This document shows, in pieces, positions 31,274 through 41,612 of a stretch of 64,000 nt of DNA. Position 1 is the stretch's first letter, and every line of letters starts with the position of its first letter. A program made the position numbers and the translations under genes. The notes below the pieces were generated by a model, which saw only the letters and a list, made by a program, of their open reading frames with translations, was not told the DNA's origin and ran no database searches. The stretch is taken from contig NC_011297.1 in NCBI RefSeq assembly GCF_000020965.1, forward strand, positions 1,364,001 through 1,428,000. The letters run 5' to 3'. Source of the DNA: Dictyoglomus thermophilum H-6-12. GTDB lineage: Bacteria > Dictyoglomota > Dictyoglomia > Dictyoglomales > Dictyoglomaceae.

Positions 31274-32574
31274 AAGCTTACACTCCCCTTAGCTTTCTTT
31301 CCAAAACTTAATTTCATTGTGATAACCTTGTCGGTAGAGAATATTCTTGCAGCAACAAGAATCAAAATTATGAACACTGCTAACATATAAATTACTCCAT
31401 AATATACTATGCTATAATTTCCAAGAAGTATACTTGAAGAAGCAATAAAAGGATGACTAAAAGGAATAGCATAAACCAAGAGCTTCACAGGTAGAGACAA
31501 GGAATTTATATCCGTAAAAAGAGAAAGGAAATAAGGTATCATTATAAGAATAATAATGGGAAATGATAAACTTTGTGCACTTCTTAAATCCTCCGCTAAA
31601 ACCCCCAGAATTGTAGACAGAGCTAAGGCATTAAGAATAGCTAAAAATAGAGATAATCCAAGAAGGAAATAACCATAAGAATTAAAGGAGAGCCCAAGTT
31701 TAGTAATAATCTCATTACTCAAGTTATTTATATCTACACCTCCTGTTATACCTGAAAAGAAGGACCTATATCCTAACATGTATACACCTGCAGAAATTAA
31801 TCCTACTATTCCAGCTCCAGCCATTTTGGCTACCACAATATACTTTCTACTCACAGGTACTGTAAGGAGAGTTTCAAGGGTCTTATCTTGTTTCTCAAGA
31901 GCAATAGCAGAAAGAACCATTTGGGACGCATACATTATAACTATCATTAGAACAATTGGGATAAAAATGGATTGAGAATAGACAAAATTCATCACTTGGG
32001 CAGAAGAGGCCTCTGCTATTTTATCTTTTATAATTACAAATTCTCTACTCTTTATGGGCTTTTTAATATTTTCAGGATCTAAGTTGGGAAATTTAGCTTT
32101 TAAAAAGTTATTAGATACATAGTTATTTATAGCATCTATTATGTTATTAACTACAGCACTTCCAGCAGTACTCCCCATGGAAAAACTTTTTATAAAGGAA
32201 TAAAACTCAACTTCGGCAGATTCAAAATTAGAAACTCTTTCTCCAAACCCATTTGGAATTATCAAAAGAAAATTTAGCCCTCTCTTTTTAGCATAATCAA
32301 TAGCAGTATCTTTGTCTTCTTTTTGTAGATCTTTATTTATAAGATTGACTCTAAATCCCCCAAAAGATAGATTGTTTAAAAGATCCTTAGAAAAATTACT
32401 CCTATCTAAATCCAATACATATACATCTCTTAGCTGGACTGCCTTCTTTATCTCACTTTTGGTTATATTCCCGAGAAAGTTAAAAAGAACAAGGGTGAAA
32501 GCAAGAGAAATTATCAATTGCCAAGTAACAAGCTCCCTAATTTCCTTCTTAAGAAGATTTGTAAACTTCTTCAT
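31270..32574 (-). CDS. ABC-2 type export permease (NatB-like)
   Basis: This 434-residue membrane protein has one N-terminal transmembrane helix (about 19-36), a large extracytoplasmic domain (about 40-195) and five or six helices in the C-terminal half (about 205-420). This layout is typical of NatB/ABC-2 exporters that work with a separate ATPase. The segment LEKQDKTLETLLTVPVSRKYI near 232 is the family's cytoplasmic coupling region. It overlaps both the ATPase gene and the M1 peptidase gene by 4 bases (ATGA), so the three are translationally coupled. The substrate is unknown. Confidence 0.87.
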   Translation of the reverse strand: MKKFTNLLKKEIRELVTWQLIISLAFTLVLFNFLGNITKSEIKKAVQLRDVYVLDLDRSNFSKDLLNNLSFGGFRVNLINKDLQKEDKDTAIDYAKKRGLNFLLIIPNGFGERVSNFESAEVEFYSFIKSFSMGSTAGSAVVNNIIDAINNYVSNNFLKAKFPNLDPENIKKPIKSREFVIIKDKIAEASSAQVMNFVYSQSIFIPIVLMIVIMYASQMVLSAIALEKQDKTLETLLTVPVSRKYIVVAKMAGAGIVGLISAGVYMLGYRSFFSGITGGVDINNLSNEIITKLGLSFNSYGYFLLGLSLFLAILNALALSTILGVLAEDLRSAQSLSFPIIILIMIPYFLSLFTDINSLSLPVKLLVYAIPFSHPFIASSSILLGNYSIVYYGVIYMLAVFIILILVAARIFSTDKVITMKLSFGKKAKGSVSL

Positions 32575-33293
32575 TGTACTACCCTCCTAAATACTTCTTC
32601 TAAATTTTTTGCGGAATGTTTTTCCTTTAGCTCCTCCGCTGTTCCCATCTCAAGAATCCTACCCTTATCAATCAATGCAACCCTATCAGATAAAAATTCA
32701 ATCTCAAGCATATTGTGCGAAGAAAGCAAAACTGAGGTACCTTCTTTAACGTACTCCCTAATTATCTCCCTAATCTCAAGGGCATTTATAACATCAAGTC
32801 CTGAAGTAGGCTCATCAAGAATAGCCAAAACAGGCTTTGTCATCAAAGCCCTTGCAAGGAGAAGCTTTCTCGTCATACCTTTACTGTAAGTCCCAATCTT
32901 ATCATTTAATCTGTCAGAAAGTCCACTTATCTCTTTAGCTCTCTCCACAAAGATCTCTACATCCTCTTCTTTCTTTGCATAAAAGTTTGCCATAAACTTT
33001 AAATATTCAATCCCCTTCATATTTCTATATGCTCCAGCCTCTTCAGGGAGATAGGAAATATTCTCTCGTACAAAATCAGGATTCTCTTTAAGATTCTTTC
33101 CCATAAAAAGTACATTACCCTCATAAGAGGTAAGAAGAGTAGCAATAATCCTTAAAGTAGTTGATTTTCCAGCCCCATTAGGACCTATAAGAGCAAAAAC
33201 CTCACCTTTTTTAACCTCAAAACTTACTCCTTTTAAAGCTTCGATCTTACCATAAGATTTTCTGAGATTGTCAACACGTAGGATGGTCTCCAA
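32571..33293 (-). CDS. ABC transporter ATP-binding protein (NatA-like)
   Basis: This 240-residue ATPase drives the adjacent ABC-2 permease. It has Walker A GPNGAGKST near residue 38, the signature YSKGMTRKLLLARAL near 137 and Walker B LAILDEPTSGLD near 157, in the order of drug/natrium-type exporter ATPases. It heads the operon and has a promoter about 90 bases upstream, covered by an inverted repeat. It is not a sugar-type ATPase (no MalK regulatory domain), so it is unlikely to serve the sugar permeases further right. Confidence 0.92.
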   Translation of the reverse strand: METILRVDNLRKSYGKIEALKGVSFEVKKGEVFALIGPNGAGKSTTLRIIATLLTSYEGNVLFMGKNLKENPDFVRENISYLPEEAGAYRNMKGIEYLKFMANFYAKKEEDVEIFVERAKEISGLSDRLNDKIGTYSKGMTRKLLLARALMTKPVLAILDEPTSGLDVINALEIREIIREYVKEGTSVLLSSHNMLEIEFLSDRVALIDKGRILEMGTAEELKEKHSAKNLEEVFRRVVQ

Positions 33294-33389
33294 AATAAAT
33301 CACCCCCATAATCTAAATTTTTTATTTCATTATATCAATAAAATTTTAAGCCTATTTTAATAACTATATTGTCTTACTGTACTACATAT

Positions 33390-33418
33390 ATAATACAATA
33401 TGACAAAGACTATGTCAA
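33390..33418 (-). promoter_or_regulatory. Promoter of the ABC exporter/M1 peptidase operon
   Basis: On the minus strand TTGACA (33413-33418), a 17-base spacer and TATTAT (33390-33395) form a strong promoter. The transcript would start near 33383, leaving a leader of about 90 bases before the ATPase gene. Confidence 0.75.
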
Positions 33419-33420
33419 AT
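33398..33420. promoter_or_regulatory. Inverted repeat over the exporter promoter
   Basis: ATATGACA (33398-33405) and TGTCAAAT (33413-33420) are inverted repeats with one mismatch and a 7-base spacer. They cover the -35 element and spacer of the exporter promoter, in the gap shared with the divergent Fur-family gene. This is a candidate operator; the sequence does not match the classic Fur box, so the regulator is uncertain. Confidence 0.5.
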
Positions 33421-33509
33421 AAAAATATAGTTGAAAAAATTTTGCAAATATGATATTTTTAAAACTAGAATCCTAATTGAAAAATTTTTGCAGGTAAAAG
33501 GCCATGAAT

Positions 33510-33944
33510 ATGAAAAAAAATTTAAAAGAAAAAGGAATAAGATTAAGTAAGCCAAGGCTTATGGTCCTTGAATTTTTCGAAAACAATCCCTCAGGACATT
33601 TCTCTATAAACGAGATTTATGAGAGTCTAAAAAGACAGAATAAAAACATATCTTTTACATCGGTTTATAGAACTTGTAAACTCCTTGAAAGGCTTGGATA
33701 TTTGAGAGCTATTACCTTTGAAGAAAGACATATTCATTACGAATGTAACTTAAAGCCTCACTTTCATATTCAATGTATTTATTGCGGGAAAGTAGAAGAG
33801 AAAGAACTAGACAATTGGAACGAGATATTAAAGATGCTACCTATAAATGAGAGTGGATATATCATCACCTCCGGCAACATAAGCATTTTAGGAATATGTA
33901 GCGAATGTCAGGAAAAACTGAAAAAAGAGGAGGATCAAAAGTGA
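33510..33944 (+). CDS. Fur-family metal regulator
   Basis: This 144-residue regulator of the Fur/Zur/PerR family heads the feo operon, so Fe-sensing Fur is most likely. The winged helix covers about residues 1-80 (SFTSVYRTCKLLERLGYL). The regulatory site has HFHIQCIYCG and a second pair in GICSECQ, the two CxxC structural zinc motifs. I favour the ATG at 33510, since AAAGG lies about 8 bases upstream; an ATG two codons earlier (33504) is possible. The stop overlaps the feoA start (GTGA). Confidence 0.9.
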   Translation: MKKNLKEKGIRLSKPRLMVLEFFENNPSGHFSINEIYESLKRQNKNISFTSVYRTCKLLERLGYLRAITFEERHIHYECNLKPHFHIQCIYCGKVEEKELDNWNEILKMLPINESGYIITSGNISILGICSECQEKLKKEEDQK

Positions 33945-34180
33945 TTAAAAAGTTGATAGAAATGAATAAAGGAGAAAAGGGAAGAGTAATCAGCATACAC
34001 GGAGGAAGGGGTAAAATCTTAAGACTTGCAGAGATGGGAATAACTCCTGGAGAGGAGATAGTTTTAATTCAAAAATCATTTGGTCCTGTAATAATTAGGG
34101 TTAAGGACACAAACCTTGCCCTGGGGAAAGGACTTGCTGAAACCATCTTAGTAGAGGTGAGCGATAATGGAAAGAATTAA
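33941..34180 (+). CDS. feoA: Ferrous iron transport protein FeoA
   Basis: FeoA is the small SH3-like partner of the FeoB iron permease. The 79-residue protein shows the family core GEKGRVISIHGGRGKILRLAEMGITPGE and the closing ALGKGLAETILVE. The start is the GTG at 33941, seven bases behind GGAGG and overlapping the Fur stop. It overlaps feoB by 14 bases. Confidence 0.92.
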   Translation: MIKKLIEMNKGEKGRVISIHGGRGKILRLAEMGITPGEEIVLIQKSFGPVIIRVKDTNLALGKGLAETILVEVSDNGKN

Positions 34181-36146
34181 AATACGAGTTGCTCTTGTAG
34201 GAAATCCAAATGTAGGAAAGAGTACAGTATTTAATCAGTTGACAGGACTTAATCAACATACGGGAAACTGGCCTGGAAAAACCGTAGAAAAGAAGATTGG
34301 ATATGTAAATAAAGATAAATATATATTAGAGATTACTGACCTCCCTGGCATATATAGTTTAACTGCAAATAGCTTAGAAGAAGTCATATCAAGAGAATTT
34401 ATTATAAAAGAAAAGCCTGACATCGTAATACTTATCGTTGATGCTTCAGGTTTAGAAAGAAATCTTTATCTTTTATCACAATTAAGAGAACTTACACCTA
34501 ATATCATTATAGGTCTTAATATGATTGATATTTTAAAAATGAAAAAATACAAGTTAGATATAAAAAAATTAGAAGAGAGGTTAAAAATTCCTATTATTCC
34601 AACGATTGCTTCAAAAGGTATAGGACTTGATGAACTTGTAAATAAAGTTATTGAAGTATATGAGGAAGACAATTTAAACCCTATAGGGATACACTATGGA
34701 GACTTAGAAGAGGATATCAAAAAAATTGAGGAAATACTACCCGAAAACCTAGAAGGTTACCCTAAAAGATGGATAGCCCTAAAACTTCTTGAGAATGATC
34801 CAATAATAATTGATCTTTGCAAAAACAATCTATCAAAAGAAGATTGGGAAAAAATAAAAGAAATATTCGAGAAAAATGAAAATAATCCCATAAAAGTTGC
34901 CACTGCAAGATATAACTTCATTAAAAAAGTATTAGAAGGAGTCTTAGAAAAGCCAGAAAAGCAAGCAATATCTTGGACTGAAAAATTAGATGAATATCTT
35001 ACTCATCCCTTTTGGGGTAGTATTTTCGCCATATTAATTGTTACGTTGATCTTCTATCTTTCCTTTACTCTAAACGACCTTTTATCAGAGCCTGTTGATG
35101 GACTTTTAAGCCTTATTGGAGATAAACTCTCTTCTCTCTTATTCTTTATACCCAATTGGTGGAGAGAATTACTTATAGAGGGAGTATGGCAGGGAGTTGC
35201 TACCATTTTATCCTTTACTCCTTTAATTACTATCTTCTTCTTTTTTCTTGCCCTTATGGAAGGTTCAGGATACTTAGCCCGTTTAGCTTTTGTATCCGAT
35301 GGACTGATGCATAAATTAGGGCTTCATGGAAAATCTTTAATTCCTCTAGTAATAAGTTTTGGCTGTAATGTGCCAGGAGTTATGGCTACAAGAACCTTAG
35401 AAGATGAGAAAGATAGAATACTACTAATAATACTTGATTCTTTCATACCATGTGTGCCAAGAATTCTTGTAGCATCCTTTTTCCTAAGCATCTTTTTTCC
35501 AAGACAAGCATTTTTCTTACTTATTTTCTTATATTTCATAAGCTTCTTCTCTATATTTATTAATGGAAAAATCCTAAGAAGAAGGGTTTTAAAGAGCACT
35601 TTTAATCCTCTACTTATGGAACTTCCTATATATAAAATCCCAAATCCCAAATTAGTCCTACTATATCTCTGGGATAAACTAAAACATTTTTTGGAAAGAG
35701 CAGGAACCATAATGGCCTTACTTTCTGGCATCATATGGATCTTGTCTCACTATCCTACAGGAGATATCCAAAATTCTATCTTGGCTCAGATTGGTAAATT
35801 CTTTTCTATATTTATGAAACCGATGGGATTCAACTGGGAGCTTACTGTAGGACTACTGTCTGGCTTTGTAGCAAAAGAAGCAGCCCTCTCTACCTTAAGC
35901 GCTATTTATGGAGTAAGCAGTAATGAACTTGGATCCCTCCTACTTAAAATCATTACTACAAAAACAGCCTTTAGCTTTGTAGTTTTTCAACTTCTATACA
36001 TTCCATGCGCCGCTACAGTAGCAACCATATATCAAGAAACTAAATCTCTCAAATGGACTATTTTCTCCATGATTTACTCTCTAACCTATGCGTATATTTT
36101 TACCTTTATCCTTTATCAAATTTTATCTATTTTAGGAGTAGTTTAA
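34167..36146 (+). CDS. feoB: Ferrous iron permease FeoB
   Basis: FeoB imports Fe(II) across the cytoplasmic membrane. The 659-residue protein has an N-terminal G domain with G1 GNPNVGKS near residue 12, a switch loop NWPGKTVEKK, G3 DLPGIYS and G4 NMID. A helical regulatory part follows, then a polytopic membrane domain from about residue 280 with two Gate repeats; the first carries SFGCNVPGVMATR and the second IPCAATVATIYQE, both with the conserved cysteine. The operon order feoA-feoB-feoC behind a Fur regulator is typical. RBS is GAGGTGA. Confidence 0.97.
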   Translation: MERIKIRVALVGNPNVGKSTVFNQLTGLNQHTGNWPGKTVEKKIGYVNKDKYILEITDLPGIYSLTANSLEEVISREFIIKEKPDIVILIVDASGLERNLYLLSQLRELTPNIIIGLNMIDILKMKKYKLDIKKLEERLKIPIIPTIASKGIGLDELVNKVIEVYEEDNLNPIGIHYGDLEEDIKKIEEILPENLEGYPKRWIALKLLENDPIIIDLCKNNLSKEDWEKIKEIFEKNENNPIKVATARYNFIKKVLEGVLEKPEKQAISWTEKLDEYLTHPFWGSIFAILIVTLIFYLSFTLNDLLSEPVDGLLSLIGDKLSSLLFFIPNWWRELLIEGVWQGVATILSFTPLITIFFFFLALMEGSGYLARLAFVSDGLMHKLGLHGKSLIPLVISFGCNVPGVMATRTLEDEKDRILLIILDSFIPCVPRILVASFFLSIFFPRQAFFLLIFLYFISFFSIFINGKILRRRVLKSTFNPLLMELPIYKIPNPKLVLLYLWDKLKHFLERAGTIMALLSGIIWILSHYPTGDIQNSILAQIGKFFSIFMKPMGFNWELTVGLLSGFVAKEAALSTLSAIYGVSSNELGSLLLKIITTKTAFSFVVFQLLYIPCAATVATIYQETKSLKWTIFSMIYSLTYAYIFTFILYQILSILGVV

Positions 36147-36149
36147 GAG

Positions 36150-36413
36150 ATGATAGAAAAAGTAATAGAATATTTGAAAAATAAAAATAATATCGTAGAT
36201 GTAAAAAAATTGAAGAAGGACCTGTCCCTCTCCGATGAAGAATGGGACTTAATCCTTCTTCAACTTAAAGACTTAGGTTATATTAAAGAAATCAATAAAC
36301 TAAGTCCCAACAAGTGTAAAAACTGCCCTTATATTAGAGTCTGCTCTCAACAATGTCTTCAATCTGAGATCTTATATTTCGAATTACCTCATAAGGATCA
36401 GAACTCTGAGTAA
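36150..36413 (+). CDS. FeoC-like winged-helix protein with Cys cluster
   Basis: This 87-residue protein follows feoB by 3 bases and has the FeoC layout: a winged-helix half (about 1-50) and cysteines at 56, 59, 65 and 69 (C-x2-C-x5-C-x3-C), which in FeoC can bind an Fe-S cluster. It probably modulates FeoB stability or activity. Its last 80 bases overlap the 3' end of the convergent pyrF gene, an unusually long tail-to-tail overlap; both frames look genuine. Confidence 0.82.
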   Translation: MIEKVIEYLKNKNNIVDVKKLKKDLSLSDEEWDLILLQLKDLGYIKEINKLSPNKCKNCPYIRVCSQQCLQSEILYFELPHKDQNSE

Positions 36414-37068
36414 TAGGACGCCCTATCACAAGATAATCGGAGCCTCTCTCTAATGCCTCTCTTGGAGTCATAATTCTCTGTTGATCATCGGTTTTATCCT
36501 TAGTAAGTCTAATTCCAGGAGTAACAATTAACATAGGTCTTCTCAAATTATTTCTCAAAAGTTCAATCTCCCAAGGTGAGGCTATTACACCATCCAAACC
36601 TGTCTCCTGAGCAAGTTGAGCAAGAAAAAGTACCTGCTCAGGTAACGACCTAGAAATTCCCCAACTTCTTCTCAAAGTTTCTTCATTGAAACTGGTAAGG
36701 ACGGTCACTCCAAGAAGGTAAGGATATTCAGTTTTATTTGATTCTTTATATTGGGATACAAGTTTAACTGATTCTCTGAGCATCTCTTCTCCACCAAGAA
36801 TATGTAGAGTAACCATAAAAGGATCAAGAGTCAGGAGTCTATCAAGGGTCCTTACCACAGTATTGGGTATATCAAAGAGTTTCAAATCTATAAATACGTT
36901 TGTACCCATCTCTTTCAGAGCCTTTACTATATGAGGACCTGCTACAGAAAAAAGCTCCAATCCCACCTTAAAATTCTTTACATATGGAATTATCTTCTCC
37001 GCAACCTCTAAAGCCTTCCTCTCTTCAGGAAAATCCAGTGCAACTATGATAGGATCATACTTCCTCAT
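36334..37068 (-). CDS. pyrF: Orotidine 5'-phosphate decarboxylase
   Basis: PyrF forms UMP from OMP, the last step of de novo UMP synthesis. The 244-residue TIM-barrel protein has the catalytic motif FIDLKLFDIPNT near residue 58 and the phosphate-binding VTPGIRL and VIGRPI segments near the end. I use the ATG at 37068, which overlaps the pyrD stop (TGATG); a GTG three bases upstream is also possible. It is the last gene of the pyr operon. Its 3' end overlaps feoC by 80 bases. Confidence 0.95.
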   Translation of the reverse strand: MRKYDPIIVALDFPEERKALEVAEKIIPYVKNFKVGLELFSVAGPHIVKALKEMGTNVFIDLKLFDIPNTVVRTLDRLLTLDPFMVTLHILGGEEMLRESVKLVSQYKESNKTEYPYLLGVTVLTSFNEETLRRSWGISRSLPEQVLFLAQLAQETGLDGVIASPWEIELLRNNLRRPMLIVTPGIRLTKDKTDDQQRIMTPREALERGSDYLVIGRPITQSSDPYEVIRNIRSQIEDIVESRL

Positions 37069-37988
37069 CACTCCTCAACCTCCTTATAATTTTTATGAGC
37101 AATTCCAATTAGATCCATAACTCTTTCTTTTTCAAAGTATTTGAATGCTTCTTTCACCAGCCTTTCACCAATCCATGGATCTCTAAAATTTGCAGATCCG
37201 ATTTGAACGAGCGAAGCACCTGCAAAAATATACTCCAGAACATCGCTAAAACTCACAATCCCACCACAACCAACAATAGGAAGAAGGTTCTCCTCATACA
37301 CCTCCCAAACATACCTCAAAACCAGAGGTTTTACGGCTGGGCCAGAGTATCCTGCAAAAATCCTTTTAAAAACTGGCTTTCTTTTCTTCCAATCGATGGC
37401 AAGGCCTAAAAAGGTATTAAATAACACAACAGCTTCTCCGCCTGCATCTTTTACAGCCTTCACAATCTCTACTATATCCTTTGCTTGAGGAGTTAATTTT
37501 ACCCATACTGGTTTACCAATCTCTTTTACAACCTTTTTAGTTATCTCTTTTACCATCTCTTTATCAATTCCAAAGAGCATTCCTCCACCCTCTACATTAG
37601 GACAAGACAAATTAAGTTCAACCCCAGAGATTTTACACCCTCTTAAGTTTCTAGCAATTTCATAGTACTCTTCTTTCTTCTCCCCAGCGATACTCACTAT
37701 AACATTAGTACTAAGCCTTTCGAGAAAGGGCATCTCCTCTTCAAGAAATTTTTGTAATCCTACGTTTTCAAGCCCTATGGAGTTTAAAATTCCCGCATAG
37801 CTTTCCCAAATTCGTGGGGGAGGATTCCCCTCTCTTGGATTTAGTGTAATACTTTTTGTTACAAATCCTCCTAACCCATTAATATCATAGAACTTATTTA
37901 TTTCTCTCCCATTACCACAAGTTCCCGAGGCAAGAAGAATAGGATTTTTAAAAATCAAACTTCCAATTCTCACCTCCAAATTATTCAT
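37068..37988 (-). CDS. pyrD: Dihydroorotate dehydrogenase B, catalytic subunit
   Basis: This 306-residue FMN protein oxidises dihydroorotate to orotate. It is the class 1B form that works with PyrK and uses NAD. The segment GTCGNGREI near residue 22, the KSITLNPREGNPPPR motif near 45 and NLSCPN near 127 fit the family. It overlaps pyrK by 8 bases. Confidence 0.95.
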   Translation of the reverse strand: MNNLEVRIGSLIFKNPILLASGTCGNGREINKFYDINGLGGFVTKSITLNPREGNPPPRIWESYAGILNSIGLENVGLQKFLEEEMPFLERLSTNVIVSIAGEKKEEYYEIARNLRGCKISGVELNLSCPNVEGGGMLFGIDKEMVKEITKKVVKEIGKPVWVKLTPQAKDIVEIVKAVKDAGGEAVVLFNTFLGLAIDWKKRKPVFKRIFAGYSGPAVKPLVLRYVWEVYEENLLPIVGCGGIVSFSDVLEYIFAGASLVQIGSANFRDPWIGERLVKEAFKYFEKERVMDLIGIAHKNYKEVEE

Positions 37989-38739
37989 CCCAAATTACCT
38001 CCGTTCCACAAAAGACAGGCCCCTCCTTACAAACATGCAATACTTTATCTTTACTCTTAATAGCACAAGAAAGACATATACCAAAACCACATCCCATCCT
38101 CTCTTCTAAAGAAAGATAAACTCTATCTTTATCCTCTACTCTCTTCACCAAAAGTTTCAACATTTGAGAAGGGCCACAAGATATTATCTTGTCAAAAGTA
38201 TTCAGATCTTTAGGAATAAAGTCCAAAATTTTTCCTTTATATCCTATAGAGCCATCTTCGGAAGATATAACAAATTCTCTACTATATTTCTTAAGGTCTA
38301 AGTAAACTTCTTCAGAAACAAAAGAGGAAAAACCAATAAAAGTATAGAAATTAACTTGATCTTTATAATAATCTACAAGAAAATTCAAAGGAGCTATTCC
38401 AACTCCTCCTCCAACAACAAGAACATTCTCTTTTTTATTAAGATTAGGGAATGAATTTCCTAAAGGTAACAAGACTTTTATCTCTTCTTTATTTCTTTTC
38501 TTACTTAAAAGATGCGTACCCCTACCTACTACTTGATATAAAAAGTAGTATCTATTTTTATCTCTTTTAAAAATACTCATAGGTCTTCTCAAAAATGGAT
38601 CATACTCATCTCCAACACTTAGCATGGCAAATTGCCCTGGATAAACTTCTTCTACTTCCTCTGCCTCCAAACATAGAAGAAAAATATTATTTCCCACGTT
38701 ATTATTCAAAATCACTTTTCCTGTAATATCCTTTACCAT
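37981..38739 (-). CDS. pyrK: Dihydroorotate dehydrogenase B, electron transfer subunit
   Basis: PyrK carries FAD and a [2Fe-2S] cluster and passes electrons from PyrD to NAD. The 252-residue protein has the FAD-binding RRPMSIF near residue 53, the NAD-binding VGGGVGIAPL near 110, and C-terminal cluster cysteines in MGCGFGICLSC plus HVC and FCG. It overlaps pyrC and pyrD by 7-8 bases. Confidence 0.94.
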   Translation of the reverse strand: MVKDITGKVILNNNVGNNIFLLCLEAEEVEEVYPGQFAMLSVGDEYDPFLRRPMSIFKRDKNRYYFLYQVVGRGTHLLSKKRNKEEIKVLLPLGNSFPNLNKKENVLVVGGGVGIAPLNFLVDYYKDQVNFYTFIGFSSFVSEEVYLDLKKYSREFVISSEDGSIGYKGKILDFIPKDLNTFDKIISCGPSQMLKLLVKRVEDKDRVYLSLEERMGCGFGICLSCAIKSKDKVLHVCKEGPVFCGTEVIWDE

Positions 38740-40031
38740 AAAATCTTCCCTTCTCTATAAACTAAACGTCCCTCAACAAAAGTCATAATAGGCCAGCCTT
38801 TCAATTTCCAACCATGAAAAGGAGTGTTTTTACCTTTTGAAAAGAATTTCTCCTTATCAACTTCCTTTTCAAGAGAAAGATCTATAACAGTAAAATTGGC
38901 AGGAACATTTTCTTCAAGAGGAATATAAGGTAGATTCAAGATTTTACAGGGGTTATAACTCATTTTTTTGAAAATCTTATGAAGAGGAATCTTTCTTTCA
39001 TAATAACCATAAGTTAGGATCAAAGGAATAGCTGTCTCCAAACCTGATATCCCGTATTCCGCAAGACCATACTCCACCATTTTATCATCTAAATGATGGG
39101 GAGCATGATCAGTAGCTATCACATCTATGAGATCATTTTTTATACCTTCCCATAAAGCTTCTTGATCTTCTTTAGTTCTCAAAGGAGGATTCATTTTAGT
39201 ATTTGGATCATAATCCAGTTCTTTTACAGCATCTTCGGTGAGTACCAAATGATGAGGGGTTACCTCACAAGTTACATTTACACCATGTTCCTTTCCCCAC
39301 CTTATCATATCTAAACTCTGCCAACAGGAAATATGAGCAACATGTAGTTTTCCTCCTGTGAGAGCTGAAAGAAAAACATCCCTTGCTACTATACTTGCCT
39401 CAGCCACCCATGGCATCCCTTTAAAACCAAGTAATGTAGATATTTTCCCAAAGTTTACATTTCCATCTAATGTAAGATTTATGTCCTCTGCATGTTCAAT
39501 AATCGGAACATCAAATATTTTTGAATACTCAAGAGCATATCTTAAAACCTCACTATTCATCACACAATTTCCATCATCGGAAAATGCTTTAGCTCCTGCC
39601 ATATACATATCTCCCATTTCAGATATCTCTTTCCCTTCTCTACCTTTTGTAATAGTGCCTATGGGATAAACTCTCGAAAGTCCAATGATATCTGATTTTT
39701 CATAAATGAATCTTACTATCTCTTTATTATCAATAGGTGGGTTAGTATTAGGCATACAGCAAACAGCAGTAAAACCTCCAGCCACAGCTGCTTTGCATCC
39801 AGACTCTATATCTTCCTTCCATTCATATCCAGGTTCTCTAAGATGTACATGCATATCCACAAGAGTTGGAGCCAAAACTTTATTTTGTCCCTCTATAATC
39901 TCCACATCTCCATTAATATCTAAATTCTTTCCAATCTTTTTAATTACCCCATTCTCCACATAAAGATCTCCAGTCTCTTCCATATCCTTCTCGGGATAAA
40001 TAAGAGTCACATTTTTAAACAGTATCTTCAT
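38733..40031 (-). CDS. pyrC: Dihydroorotase
   Basis: PyrC closes carbamoyl aspartate to dihydroorotate. The 432-residue length and motif [10 protein letters not shown] (metal ligands H61 and H63), [10 protein letters not shown] and ATDHAPHH place it in class I (PyrC of Bacillus type). I chose the ATG at 40031 behind GGGAGGGAAAGG; the frame extends to 40100 inside pyrB. It overlaps the end of pyrB by 17 bases. Confidence 0.95.
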   Translation of the reverse strand: MKILFKNVTLIYPEKDMEETGDLYVENGVIKKIGKNLDINGDVEIIEGQNKVLAPTLVDMHVHLREPGYEWKEDIESGCKAAVAGGFTAVCCMPNTNPPIDNKEIVRFIYEKSDIIGLSRVYPIGTITKGREGKEISEMGDMYMAGAKAFSDDGNCVMNSEVLRYALEYSKIFDVPIIEHAEDINLTLDGNVNFGKISTLLGFKGMPWVAEASIVARDVFLSALTGGKLHVAHISCWQSLDMIRWGKEHGVNVTCEVTPHHLVLTEDAVKELDYDPNTKMNPPLRTKEDQEALWEGIKNDLIDVIATDHAPHHLDDKMVEYGLAEYGISGLETAIPLILTYGYYERKIPLHKIFKKMSYNPCKILNLPYIPLEENVPANFTVIDLSLEKEVDKEKFFSKGKNTPFHGWKLKGWPIMTFVEGRLVYREGKILW

Positions 40032-40950
40032 CGCCTTTCCCTCCCAACATAAGGTAAAGAAGAGCCATTCTAACAGCAACCCCATTTGTAACCTGTTCAT
40101 TTATAACCGAAATAAGACTATCAGCCACTTCAGAAGATATCTCCACTCCTCTATTCATTGGACCAGGGTGCATCACAAGGACATCTTTTTTGGCTTTTTC
40201 TATTCTTTCCGAGTTAACACCATAAAGCATATGGTACTCCCGCAAAGTAGGAAATAGTCCTTTTTTCTGCCTCTCTAATTGAAGCCTTAATACGTAAATT
40301 ACATCAGCATCTTCAATAGCTTCATCTAAGTTATAGGTAACTTTAACATTAAGGGACTCTATATAGGGAGGTATTAAGGTGGGAGGACCACAAACTATTA
40401 CTTCACTTCCTAATTTATTCCAAGCATAAATATTTGATCTTGCCACCCTACTATGGAATATATCTCCAATTATAGCTATTTTTAAACCATCAAGCCTTCC
40501 CTTTTTCTCATACACTGAAAAAACATCCAAAAGAGCTTGAGTAGGATGTTCATGCATCCCATCTCCTGCATTAATAACCCCAGCCCTTACATTCTTTGCA
40601 ATAAAGGAAGGAACCCCCGACGCACTGTGCCTAATAATAAACAAATCAATTCCCATAGCTTCTAATGTCTTAACAGTATCAAGAAGAGTTTCTCCCTTTT
40701 GTACACTACTTGTAGAAGTAGCAATACTTATGGTATCTGCACTTAAATACTTTGCAGCAAGCTCAAAAGACGATCTAGTCCTTGTGCTCGGCTCATAAAA
40801 AAGAGTACAAATAGTCCTTCCTCTTAAGGTAGGTACCTTTTTAATTGGCCTTTTTAAAATGTCTTTCATATTAACAGCGGTCTCAACTATTAATTCAATC
40901 TCTTCCTTTGAAAGCTCCTCTATACCTATAAGATCTTTCTTTTTCCACAT
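40015..40950 (-). CDS. pyrB: Aspartate carbamoyltransferase catalytic chain
   Basis: PyrB joins carbamoyl phosphate and aspartate. The 311-residue protein has the carbamoyl-phosphate site STRTRSSFE at 55-63 and [11 protein letters not shown] near the end. There is no pyrI regulatory chain, as in Bacillus-type operons controlled by PyrR. I chose the ATG at 40950 behind AAGGAGG. Confidence 0.96.
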   Translation of the reverse strand: MWKKKDLIGIEELSKEEIELIVETAVNMKDILKRPIKKVPTLRGRTICTLFYEPSTRTRSSFELAAKYLSADTISIATSTSSVQKGETLLDTVKTLEAMGIDLFIIRHSASGVPSFIAKNVRAGVINAGDGMHEHPTQALLDVFSVYEKKGRLDGLKIAIIGDIFHSRVARSNIYAWNKLGSEVIVCGPPTLIPPYIESLNVKVTYNLDEAIEDADVIYVLRLQLERQKKGLFPTLREYHMLYGVNSERIEKAKKDVLVMHPGPMNRGVEISSEVADSLISVINEQVTNGVAVRMALLYLMLGGKGDEDTV

Positions 40951-40952
40951 AA

Positions 40953-41597
<645 letters not shown>

Positions 41598-41612
41598 TCA
41601 ATTTTCCTCCTT

